From Isotricha intestinalis (taxonomy: Eukaryota > Ciliophora > Litostomatea > Vestibuliferida > Isotrichidae), in NCBI GenBank assembly GCA_023807065.1, contig JAJJLU010003785.1, forward strand, positions 1 to 31,273: DNA of 31,273 nucleotides, given 5' to 3'. The stretch's first letter is position 1; the number at the start of each line of letters is the position of its first letter. Position numbers and translations under genes: made by a program. Shown here piece by piece: positions 1 through 12,000 of this stretch. The notes under the pieces are model-generated. The model did not search any database and was not told where the DNA came from. It saw only the letters and a list, made by a program, of their open reading frames with translations.

Positions 1-3000
1 TTAATTATAGAGCAAGTTCATCACAATATGATGATTATTGGAGTGGAATAGTATATGAACCAAAAGATTTTTGTTATGAAGCTATATCAAATATTGCATC
101 CGATGAATTTGATCCTCCTTGTGAAATGAGCGCTTGTACTTTTTCTGATTTTTCTACTGTTTCTTTAACTCCAATATTATCTGAACCTATTAATGTTTAT
201 GATTCTAGTGATACTTCCATTACTGATTTTTCTTATGTTGTTATTAATAAAGAGTCTAATAATCTTAAAAAATTATTTGATTCTGGTTGTAAGACTGTTA
301 ATAATAAAATTTTAATGATTATGGAAGAACCTATTGAATTTAGGAAGAAATATGTTTATTATTTTACTGTTGTTAATCCATCTGATCAACCTATTTCTTT
401 TAAGTTTCAAACACATTCATTTGAATTAAATTTCACTAAGGATGAAAATGATTTAGTTGTAAAGAAAGATTATTTAGATAAATATTTTTCTTTAACAAAT
501 GAACAAATAATAGAACCTTATTCAGTTGTGAAAGTCCCAGTTGAATTAACATTCAACCCAACTGTCAGATATATAGCTGGTAAAACATTTATGCATGGAA
601 CAATAAAAAGTAACATAACTGGAGAATCAACTGAAAAATTTTATCATGCTGATCTCACAAATTGGAAAGATAGATTATCAGCAGAAGGAGAATATAGTTA
701 TCCAGTATATACAAATTTTGAAATAGAATTAGAAAGCAATGATACATTATATATTTCAACATATAGTATGATGCATAGAAGAGAAAAAGAAGAAATTTTA
801 ACTTACATAGGAAATACAAATAATCAATGTAATTTAGGTCAAAAATGTATTGAAGGATATGGTTGTAAATCTAATAAATGCACTAAATGCAAGAAATATA
901 CATGTAATAGTTGTACTAGCGATGAAACAAAATGTACTAAATGTTTTCCTATAAGTAAAGAAGGTCAATGGAATGTTCTTGATACTGGAGAAGAATTAAC
1001 TTGTGATTTAAATTTCGTTGATATTACTAAATTTACTATTGGATGGGGAATTAAACAACAAGTTCCTCCTGCTATTCATTTTCGAGTCACTTTAGAATTT
1101 TGGATGTTTGTTGCATCACCTAAAAAAATTGAAAAAAAATTTGGGAATATCATTTATAAAGATTTTATGGCTATTTCTTTATATCCAGAAATTGGGAAAG
1201 ATTTAATGAATGTTTATTGTGTTCCTTTAGAATTTATTTTTAAATATCCTGATTCAGGATATTTAATTGAAAAAGTTGGAAAAAATTTAACTTATTTTCT
1301 TGATAAAACTCTAGCTGCTCCTTATTTAAATGAAACTATTGAAAATTCTGCTTCTAAATGGTTTTATGTTAGATGTGCTTATAATGTTGAAACTAGTAAA
1401 TATTACTTAAATGACCAAGTTGAATATAATTTAGAATTTCCACAATATTTCCATGTTCAAGATCTTGAACCTGAAAATAAAATTCCTTTTCATATAAAAA
1501 AACATTATAAAGAAACTGATATGACTTATTTACAATTTGATAATTTTACAGAATTAAATGACACTTATATATATTTGAGAAATTTAAATATATACAGAGA
1601 ATATATGCCTCAAAATATTATTACTAAATATTATAATATGCATGAATTTAAATATCATAGTATATTTCCACAATTATTATTTAGTATGCCTTTAGACGAC
1701 CTTCCAGAAACAAAAGATCAACCAAAAATTTTTTATTTTAAAACATATAATTATTGGAATAGAGGAGAAAAAGGAATTTTAAAAGATAATGTATTCATAT
1801 TAACAAATAATTCAATGACTCTTTATCATAATATAACAAATTTAAGACCTCCAAGAACATTTCAAAGATTAAATTTATTTAGTTTAAATTACCAAACAAA
1901 AGATTGTGATATGAAAGTAAAAGAAGAAATACAATGTAGTGATATTAAAAATATGAGGTATTGCTTTGATACAGATTCTCCATTTGTATGTAAAAATAAT
2001 ACAGATGATCAAGAATCACCATATTATTTAGATATATTTAATTTAACATGTAATACTTTTTGTAGAGAAGGTTATATGAGAGCACTAAGAGATACAGATA
2101 AAACTCAAAGCCAATATTGTTCTAAACCTTGTGGGGATTATGTTCAAAATTGTCCTTTTGAACATGAATTATATACTCAACCTCTTTCTTTTGTTTGTAA
2201 AAATGGATTTTATGATTTATATTATAAATGCTACGATGAAACAAACAAAATGAATTTAGAAGAAAATGTGGGAATGTATTATAGTGGATTTCTCAATGAT
2301 CATACTATCCTCATTCCATTAAAACATGAATATAAAAGTTATGCTATTTCAGTTTGGATTTATCCAGAATATAGATTAAGAAATTATAAATATGATACTG
2401 AACATGAAAGAAAAAAAAGTCAAAAAGTTCTTTATTGGGACGAATATTCTGATTATACTCTTTTTATGACAAATAGTTTTAGAATAAAATTAGGTAATTA
2501 TAATAATACATATTATTCATATACATATAGTAATTTCGTTTATCTAAAAGGAGGTAGTACTTTAGTAATTGCTGATATGCTTGATAGAAGTAATTGGAAT
2601 AGATTATTAATATCATTTGATCAAACTCAAAATACAACATCATCATCATCTCCATCTTATGAATATTATATTACTTTCACAAATTATAATTATTTTGGTT
2701 ATTATGGTGTGAAAACAACAGCAAATCCCCCAATATTATCAGCAATAGTATTTTGTCACCAAGATAAATTAAACACATATGAATTATTAGATGTTCCAAA
2801 TTATTGTCAAACTGTTAAATGGTATGATGCACATTATAGAAAAATACAAGTCATTGATTTATCAGCTTCAAGTAGATATGCAGCTTTTTTTGTTGACAAG
2901 TGGGAGGATGGACCAAATTATATGTTAAGACATCAATATATAACTTCTTTAGGGTCAATGAATAGAAATGTGTTAAAAGACACAATAAATGATAGTGATG

Positions 3001-6000
3001 GTTATTTACCAATAATAACAAGAGGTGATACAGTTAATAATCCTGATCATTCAAGTTTTATTAATTATGAAGCCTATTATGCTGCAGATCAAATTTATCC
3101 TTCAATGCAAAATAGATATATTGATACAGTAAATAATTTTGAAGGAACAAAAGCAACTATAACTTTCAGTGGTAGAAATGAGAATTGTATATTACCTTTA
3201 AACACTTCAACAACTTCACGTTCTCGTTGTATGAAATGTGAAAATAATATGACAACTTTCAATGGTAATTGTTATGATTATCTAAAATCAACTTCAAAAG
3301 TATCTTATTTTGTATATAAGAATCCTGGGATAAATATGCCTGAAAAATTAAGTTTAAATATACATCCAGAATTATTAAAAGTTCATCCTTCAATAACAGT
3401 GTTTTTCTTTATAAATATATATGGTTTCACAGGAGAAATACATTCTGTGGATCCAACAACTAGAAAATTAGTAATCTTCGATGAAGCAACGAATTTCTAT
3501 TTAGGATATGATCCAAAATTATCTGCTCAAAGTTTATTTATAGAACATAGTGGTAGAAAATTATTTGAATTTGCAAACTATAAAAAACAAGAATTTGGTC
3601 ATTGGGCTCCAGTTTCAATCGCAGCATATAGGGAAACAGACAGAACATTTCAATTAAATATGGTCCAAGCATCAATATATACAGAAAATCTTGCTTTTAA
3701 TTGGGGTAGTAGAGATGAAGGAGCAATAACATATGAAATGCCATATTTAGAATTCACAGAATTTTCAATAACAAATGATTGGGTAGGTCTAATTAGAGAT
3801 GTTTATTTTTTTGGTGATTTCATTATGAATGTTTGGGGTTCAATAAATAATAGAAATATATTAAATGATGATACTACTTATGTTCCTTTAATTAATATTT
3901 CTCTTCGTGATTTTGAAGGTGATTGTGTTAATAGAAGTGATTTAATTTCACCACCTGAAGATTTTGTTCCTGTTTGTAAATATCAATATAATCCATATGA
4001 TAAGAGATGTGGCAATCCTAATAGTTTATATTTATCTTGGTATCAAGGAGAAACTACTCCTTATACTTGCCCAACTGAGCATTGTGCTGGAACTTGTGGA
4101 ACAGCACAGTATCTATTTCAAGAATGTCAAAGTGCTGAATGTTCTTCATCTGGTGGTCCTTTCGATGATCAAACTTGTGCTTCTATTAATGATAATTGGA
4201 TTAATTATTATCCTGTTATATCAAGTAGTAGTAAATTAGTCTGTACTCAAATGAAAGAATTTAATTTTAATAGATTAGGACATGTTTATGTTGAAAATAT
4301 TAGAAGTCCTGATGTTGTTTTCAATGTGGATTTTTGGTTTTATACTCAAACTTTTAGAAATGTTTTCAATACTCTAATTTCTCCTTATACACAATATTCT
4401 TCTGCTCCAAATGAATGGAAAAAAATTAATTTTAAAAATATTGTTATAGAATGGGATTTACATCTAAGAATAATAATAGAAGCTAAGAAAGTAAGTGATG
4501 ACTTTGCAGATAATAGATATGAATATTATGTAACATGTCAACCTTTAATTGTTAGAAATGATTCTCGATATGATTCCGAAGAAAAATATACACTTCCAGT
4601 TACAAATAGATATCAAAAATGGTTTTATGTAAATTGCGGTGTGAATTATAATTCAAAAAAATTTTACTTAACAGTGGTGGGTTCAAAAATGAATGAGGAA
4701 AAATCATTTAATCCAAAATATGTAATAAATTTCTTAAATCGTGTAAATTTAAATATTGATGAAAATAGTCCTCGTGGTTTTGGAACAGTACATGTAAGGG
4801 AATTAAGATTATGGAATTGCTATTATTGTTCAATAACATTTAAGCATATGAGATATGAAAGAGATGATTTCAATTTCAATGATGTACTTCATTGTTTTAG
4901 AGGATATAAATTTCCTCCAGGAAAAGTTAAAAATTATACTTATGAAGATGATGTTCCTGAAAGTGGAGCTGGAAGTGTATTGATATCACAGTATGATGAA
5001 TATCCAGGATTTAATATTTTAGATGTAATTGGAAAATATGAAGAATGTGATGAAACTATCTTTACTTATTTAAACGAAGAAACTGAAAGTTGTGAACGTC
5101 AATATAATATTGCAAGAGTTGGTGATTTTAGTTTCACTCTTCCTTCATCTAGAACTCATCGATATACTATGGAATTTTGGTTTTTTATTGAACAACCGGG
5201 TCAAATGTCAAATGGATTAAATTTATATTGGGATAAACATATGAGTATTACATTAATAACTGATAAAACAAGTAGTGATGTTCTATTAGGTATTTGTTTC
5301 CCTCAAGCTTATAGAGATAAAGTTGATGGGTTGAAAGGAAATGAAGTTTATGATTTATATGAAACTGCAATTAATAAAGATCGATTTTACTTCACAGGAA
5401 CTGCTGATACTTGGGCTTTTGTCAGATGTGCTGTTGATCATACTAGAAAATTATTTTATATTAATGAAAATTTAGAATTGGATATAGAAGGGGAAAGATT
5501 ACATGGTAATGTTAGAGGTTATAGACCATTTAGATATTTTGATTATTATAAAAATTCTACTTTAAAAGTTCAAAATGCTTATATTAATAAAAGCAGAATT
5601 TTCTTAAGACAATTAAGGGTATTTCGTGAATATTTAGATTATAGAATTTTTGATACAAGATATATTAATTGGGATAATAGCATTTATTATAATTCTTGGA
5701 TTTCAATATTATTCACTGATATGAGAAATGATGTTTATTGGTCTTGTGATGGAAGGAAAGATTGTTGTTGCGGTTTAAGGTATCGTCTTAATGACCCTGA
5801 ATTCCCAATGAGTGCACAAGAAAACATGAGTTGGTTATATGGTAATGAAGATGTATATTATACAACATTTCCAAGTATTTATATTCAAAAATTCTGTGCA
5901 GGAGGTCAAACTGGAGGAAATAATGTTTCTTGTTCTGGAAGTACTTGTAATTTTTGTTATAAAGATACTTCTCATTATTTTTATGTTCCAAGTGGTTCAT

Positions 6001-9000
6001 CTTCTCATCTTTTGGATATGGATAAATTAGAATTGACTAATGATTGTAATGGGACATGTAGATTACCTGATGTTGATCATGCAACGAATAATGGTTATTG
6101 TTTACTTAAGCCAGGACAAAATAATGTTTTAAAATGTGGATCAACTTATGCTACTTCAAGTACAGCAGATTTATATAATAGTAATTTTGTGTGTAGTCCA
6201 GGATACACAAAAGTATATTTTGAATGCATTAAAGATGAATTAATTACTAATAGTGCTATGTTCTTTTCTAATTTCTTCTCTTTTAATAATTTAAGATATG
6301 TTACTCCTGGAAATGCTGATTATGAAGAAGATGAATATGATGGTAGTTATAGAGGTGGAACTGATCCAAGATTAATTTCTTATTATATTGAAATATGGTT
6401 TAAATTGGATAAAGTTAATTATCATGATGCAATTACTGAAGAAGAAGTTTATTTATATGCATTTCCACATAAAATTTTTAGAGATCCAAGTGATCAATTA
6501 TTTAAATATACTAATTTAAAAATAGCTTCTGGAACTTCTTTTTATACTTTACAATTGGTGAATGATTATGAATGGAATAAAATAATTATTGAAAATTATT
6601 ATTTCACAACAAATAACACTTTTAACATTAGATTCTTCACAAATTATCAATTCCAAAATCCTGAAGTACAAATTTTAAATTTAGATGCATCATTATATAA
6701 AATGCATTTCAGAGGAATAGTATTTTGTAATATGCCATATCCAGATTGTTTAATCAAAATTGATCCAGTATATTTACATTGGGGAAATGCTTGGTATAGA
6801 AATATTAGAATTTGGGATGCTGAAATAACTTCATTACAATCAATTCAAGCATGTGAAATTGGTTATACTCAATTAATAAATGCTCAAAAATATTATTGGC
6901 CATTTACAATTAATTACATTAAAAGAAATACCATTTTAGATATTATAGATACTGAAAATCATAAATTTTTACATAATTTTTGGTTTTGGGCAAGAAATTA
7001 TGATGATGCAATAAGGGAAAATTACTCAACTGAAAATTTTGATTATTCCCTATTAGAAGCAAATCACTTTATCTCAGGAATGACAAGTGATAAAACAGAT
7101 TATGAATTAACTCCTTGTTACATTACTTGTAAAAGATGTTATACAGCGTCTTCATATGATTGTTATGAATGTGTCACTGGTTATGTTCTCATTGGAAGGG
7201 AATGCAGACCTAATTCAGGTTATTATTTAAAAACTCCTCCAAACAGTGATGAAACAGAAATAAAAATTTTAACTGAGGTAGACAAACCACTTTTCAATAT
7301 TAAAACTGAAAATCCTCTTACAATAACAATTTGGGTAAAATACTTTGGAATAATATTAGAAGAGAGTAAAAAGAATAATGAATACTATCCTTTATTTTTC
7401 TTATATGACAAAGACGGTAAACAGACTTTCTTAGGATATAAACCAGAAATACAATCATTTGTATTAGTAATTGAAAACGAAGATGTAAGTAAAGTAGAAG
7501 CATATTCAATTAAAATTAAAAATTATGTAGGTAATTGGGCTCATTTTGGTTTCTCAGTTCATCATTCAACAACAGAATTTGATTACTTCCCACATATGTT
7601 TAATTTCATGATTGATAGAAACGTAATTAGACCAACATATTTCGTCCCAACTGAAGATCCAGTTTATTTTAATGAATTTGTAATTTCTTCCATTCCAATC
7701 GCATATTATAGTTCATTACAATTTTATACTAATTTCTGGTATGGTACTTTCGGTCATGTTAATGCAGTTTCTACAACTAGAGGAGTTGATTTATTATATA
7801 ATGTAAATTTATATGGAACTGCTCCTGATAATTGTATCACTGATGGTCAACTTACTGGAACCACTGTTGCTTCATTAAGTCCTGTTTGTGTTGCTGATTA
7901 TATTGCTTATGATGATATTAATAATTTTTGTAGTAATGATAATTATTTCATTGATCTTTCCTTATCTATTTCTCCACCTTGTAGTAGTTGTAGTAGTTAT
8001 TGTAATAGTTGTTATAATAAAGATAGCACTGAATGTACTTGTGATTATTATACAGGACTTTATTGGGTTAAATCAAATAGTGCTATAACTGATTATCAAT
8101 GTGAAAAAATTGATAGTATTAATTTTGCTTATTATGAAAGTATTACCTTTACAAATCTTAATGTGGTTAAAAATGATGAAATGGCAATTCACTTTTGGTT
8201 AATGATATATGAATATAAAGAGCATAAATTTGAATCACTTGATATTATATGGAAAAAACACCTTCATGTAAAAATTGCAGATGATATTACAAGAGATCCA
8301 GCACAAGTAACAGTAACATGTTATCCTTATGATTATACAAATTTTTCACCATCTCCTTCTCCTGAAAAAATAGAAGGAAGTATTCCATATGCAAAATGGG
8401 TTTATATTAGATGCATGGCTGATAAATATCATTTATTATTTAGATTAAATAATCAAGAAGATAGATTCACAAAAATTGATTTTACACAAGATAAAAGAAG
8501 TACATTAACCATAGTTGATAATACTTTAAATTTCAATTATGGTTTTAGCTTTGTTAGAGAATTACGTTTATATTCCTCTTATAATTTTGATTTTTGGGAT
8601 GATTCCTTTACTATAGTAACTCCTGATAGTTTTCCATATCTTCTTCATTATTATTCATTTGCTTTAGAAGTAACTGATATAACAAAAATTTCATCTACAG
8701 ATATAGTTGAAGGAGCATTTCAAGATTTTGTTATCAAATCAAATAGAATAGGATATAATTATGTAATTGATTATACTACTTTTACCCAATGTAATGAAGG
8801 TTACTTATATTCGTTAGCAACTGAAAAATGTGAACTTGCTTTCTCTGGAAATTGTATTATTGATAAAAATGAAGGAGGAAAATGTTTAAAATGCCCAATG
8901 GGAACTTATTTATATAATAATGCAACATGTGGTATTTGTGATAGTCAATTTTATTGTGAAAATTCAGTATGTAAAAGTAATGATATTTGTGTTTCAGATT

Positions 9001-12000
9001 GTTCACCATATTTTTATGCTGATGTTGATTTAGGACAATGTAGAAGTTGTGATCCTACTTGTTTTACTTGTAGTGGAAAATTAATTAATCAATGTTTATC
9101 TTGTAATGGAACTTATTATTTAGTTAAAGATTTAAATATTTGCGTTTTAAATTGCCAAGTTTATAATTTAACTGAACAATATGATGTTCCTAATACTTGT
9201 GGACCATTTAAAGCTCATGGAAATATTACTAATCCTGTTTTCTTAACTGATTTTTATGATTATAATGTTGAAAATAGTGATTATAAAAGTAAAATCATTG
9301 ATTTAAGTACCTTTACTTCTTTGACTATTGATTTATATAATGTTACTTCATCTTTATATTCTCATGAATGGATTTATAATTATGATGAAACTATTAAATT
9401 AAATAAAAATTATAGATCATTTAATGCTGCAGATATAGGTAGATTAGGTCCTTTTATTGGAGATCTTTCTCAAAATACAATTCAAATTGATCCTTCTTTC
9501 TTTAAATATGGATATAAATATTATATTCAAGTGAGAGTAATTAATCAAGGAGGTGTTGCAGAAGCTGATTATTATTTAAATTATACCTTAATTATAAATG
9601 ATTATCCTGAAATTAATTTTATGAATGTTTTACCTGCAATTGGATATACATCTAATTTATTCTTATTTACTTGTAATCAATGTGTAGATGATAAAACTAG
9701 TAAACAGGATTTATTATATAAATTTACTTACATTGAAAAAAGTGCAGACGTTGTTGATGGCTTTAATGATAATCCTAATGAAATTGTTTTACAAGATTGG
9801 GATTCAAATACAGAAGTATTACATAAATTTGAGAATATAAATCAAGATATAAATGAAAACAATAAATATTATATTAAATGTTATTGTAAGGATCAACATG
9901 ATTTATATAATTCAACAGTAACTCCAATAACAGTATATGATCCACCATTAATAAGTAAGCAAAGTATTTCAATAGCAGACGCAATATCAACATTAGATTT
10001 AGATGAAGTATTATCTCCTGAACAATTATCAAATAGAGCAGAATTTATTGCAACAGTAGCAGTAAATTATGATAATGAACCAATAATAAATAGAACAAAT
10101 ATAACAAATTATGATGAAAATGGAGAAACAGAATTTTTAAATTTATATGATCCAGTAAGTCAAGAAAGAGATTCATATTGTAATAAAAGAGCTGATTCAT
10201 ATGTGATTTATTATTATTTAACATGTGAATGTCAAAATTATTATGGAAGTAATTGTCAAATTGATGGTAATTCATATCAATTATTAGTAAATGTTTATAG
10301 AACTTTATATCAAAAAGTTATTGAAGCACAAACTACAGATTATAATGAATATTTATTAAATGTTGTCTATTTATTAGTTAAATCAGGTTCTCAATTTCTT
10401 CAAATTGCAGATAAAGATTTTCTTCTTAATGCAATGGAATTTATTACTTTATGTACAACTGGTTTTGGAGTTCAAATGGTTCAAGGTGATAAATATAAAT
10501 TATTTTTTGAAATGTATCATTTTTTACTAGAATATGGAATGCATATGGTTGATTATTTAAAATCTCAAACTTTCTTCGAATACAATTCCAAATTAGCCAC
10601 TGGATTATATAATGAAGAATATTTCAGAAATGCAACATTAAGTGAAGAACAAATAGCTACAATGAAAGATTATTTTAAAAAAATAAAAAATGGTTTAGAA
10701 ATATTAGTTTACTTTTACACACATCAAAAATTTGAATTAAGATATAAATCAAGAAATTTAAATGTTTATATAAAAAAAACAAATCAAAATTTCAATTATA
10801 TAAATTACTTCTCTGAAGAAATTAAAAATTATGAACCATATTTTGATTTATCAGATTGTTTGAAAAAGTCATTAGGTCAATCATATAATTCAATATTTAC
10901 ATCAATAATATATAAAATATCACCATATATGTCAGATGAAGATTATTATTGGAGTTCAGATACTCATTTAATAACAGTAAGAATAATAGATGGTGATTCT
11001 TTAAAAAAAGTATATATTAATGATTGTGGAAGAGGAACAGAAGCTAAATTTTATTTCCCTGTTACTTTATATATGATGGTTGACTTAATCAATCAAAAAA
11101 AAAATAATTTATCTCCTGAAAATCAAATTCCAGTTACTGGGGATATATTTAGTGATCCTGTTTATATAGATAAAAAAGGAAAAGTTTATAACACAAGTGT
11201 TGAAGAAAGAAGAGGACAATATTTTGTTCCTTTTAATTTTTCTTGTAAATATTATCTTGTTGAAAACGAAGGCGAAAAAATTACTCTATTAAATTTAACT
11301 TTAGATTATCATCAATATACTAATAATCATTATATTCTTTGTTATGCTGATAAATTACATCAACCTGATTATTCTGAATATATTGTAGATGTTTTTACTT
11401 TTCTAGGTAATTTCCATTTAAGTTCAAGATTCTTTTACTTAAAACATTATCGTTTATTAACATATGGTCCAAATTATAAAGGAAATTATGCTTTTTATTT
11501 CTTTGTTTTCCTAGCATCATTTTATATTGTAATGAATGTAATATATGCATTTATTAATATAAAAGCATTGCAAAATATTCAATTATTAAATAATAAAAAG
11601 AAAGTAATAATAAAACAGAATTTACCATATAGAGAAGATTTAGTATTTAATGATGATTTGAAATTAACAGCAGAATTAAAAGATAAATTAAGGAAAAAAA
11701 GACTTCCAGATCCTTTAGATGCAAATATGGATATAAATAATATAGATATAAACATTCAAGCAGGAGAAATATCAGACTATGATAAATTATATAAAAACAC
11801 AACTAATGAAATTGGAGGAACTAAAAATGATTATTTCAATCCTAAAAAAGATGACAAAGAAAATTTAAAATATTCTAAATTTTTCAGAAGAAATGAATCT
11901 TCAGAAGATGACTTTGGTTTAGATAGTGAAAAAGAACCTCAAATTCCTCATAAAAGAATAGATAAACAATTAAAATTAAGAAGTAATTTCTTTAAATCAA

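Noticed and set aside
3964..4239. Short ORFs in other frames of the giant gene and on opposite strands of other genes (for example 3964-4239, 7888-8088, 19027-19299, 25922-26200)
   Set aside because: They are Ile/Leu/Phe-rich shadows caused by AT-rich coding sequence, without domain similarity or independent context.
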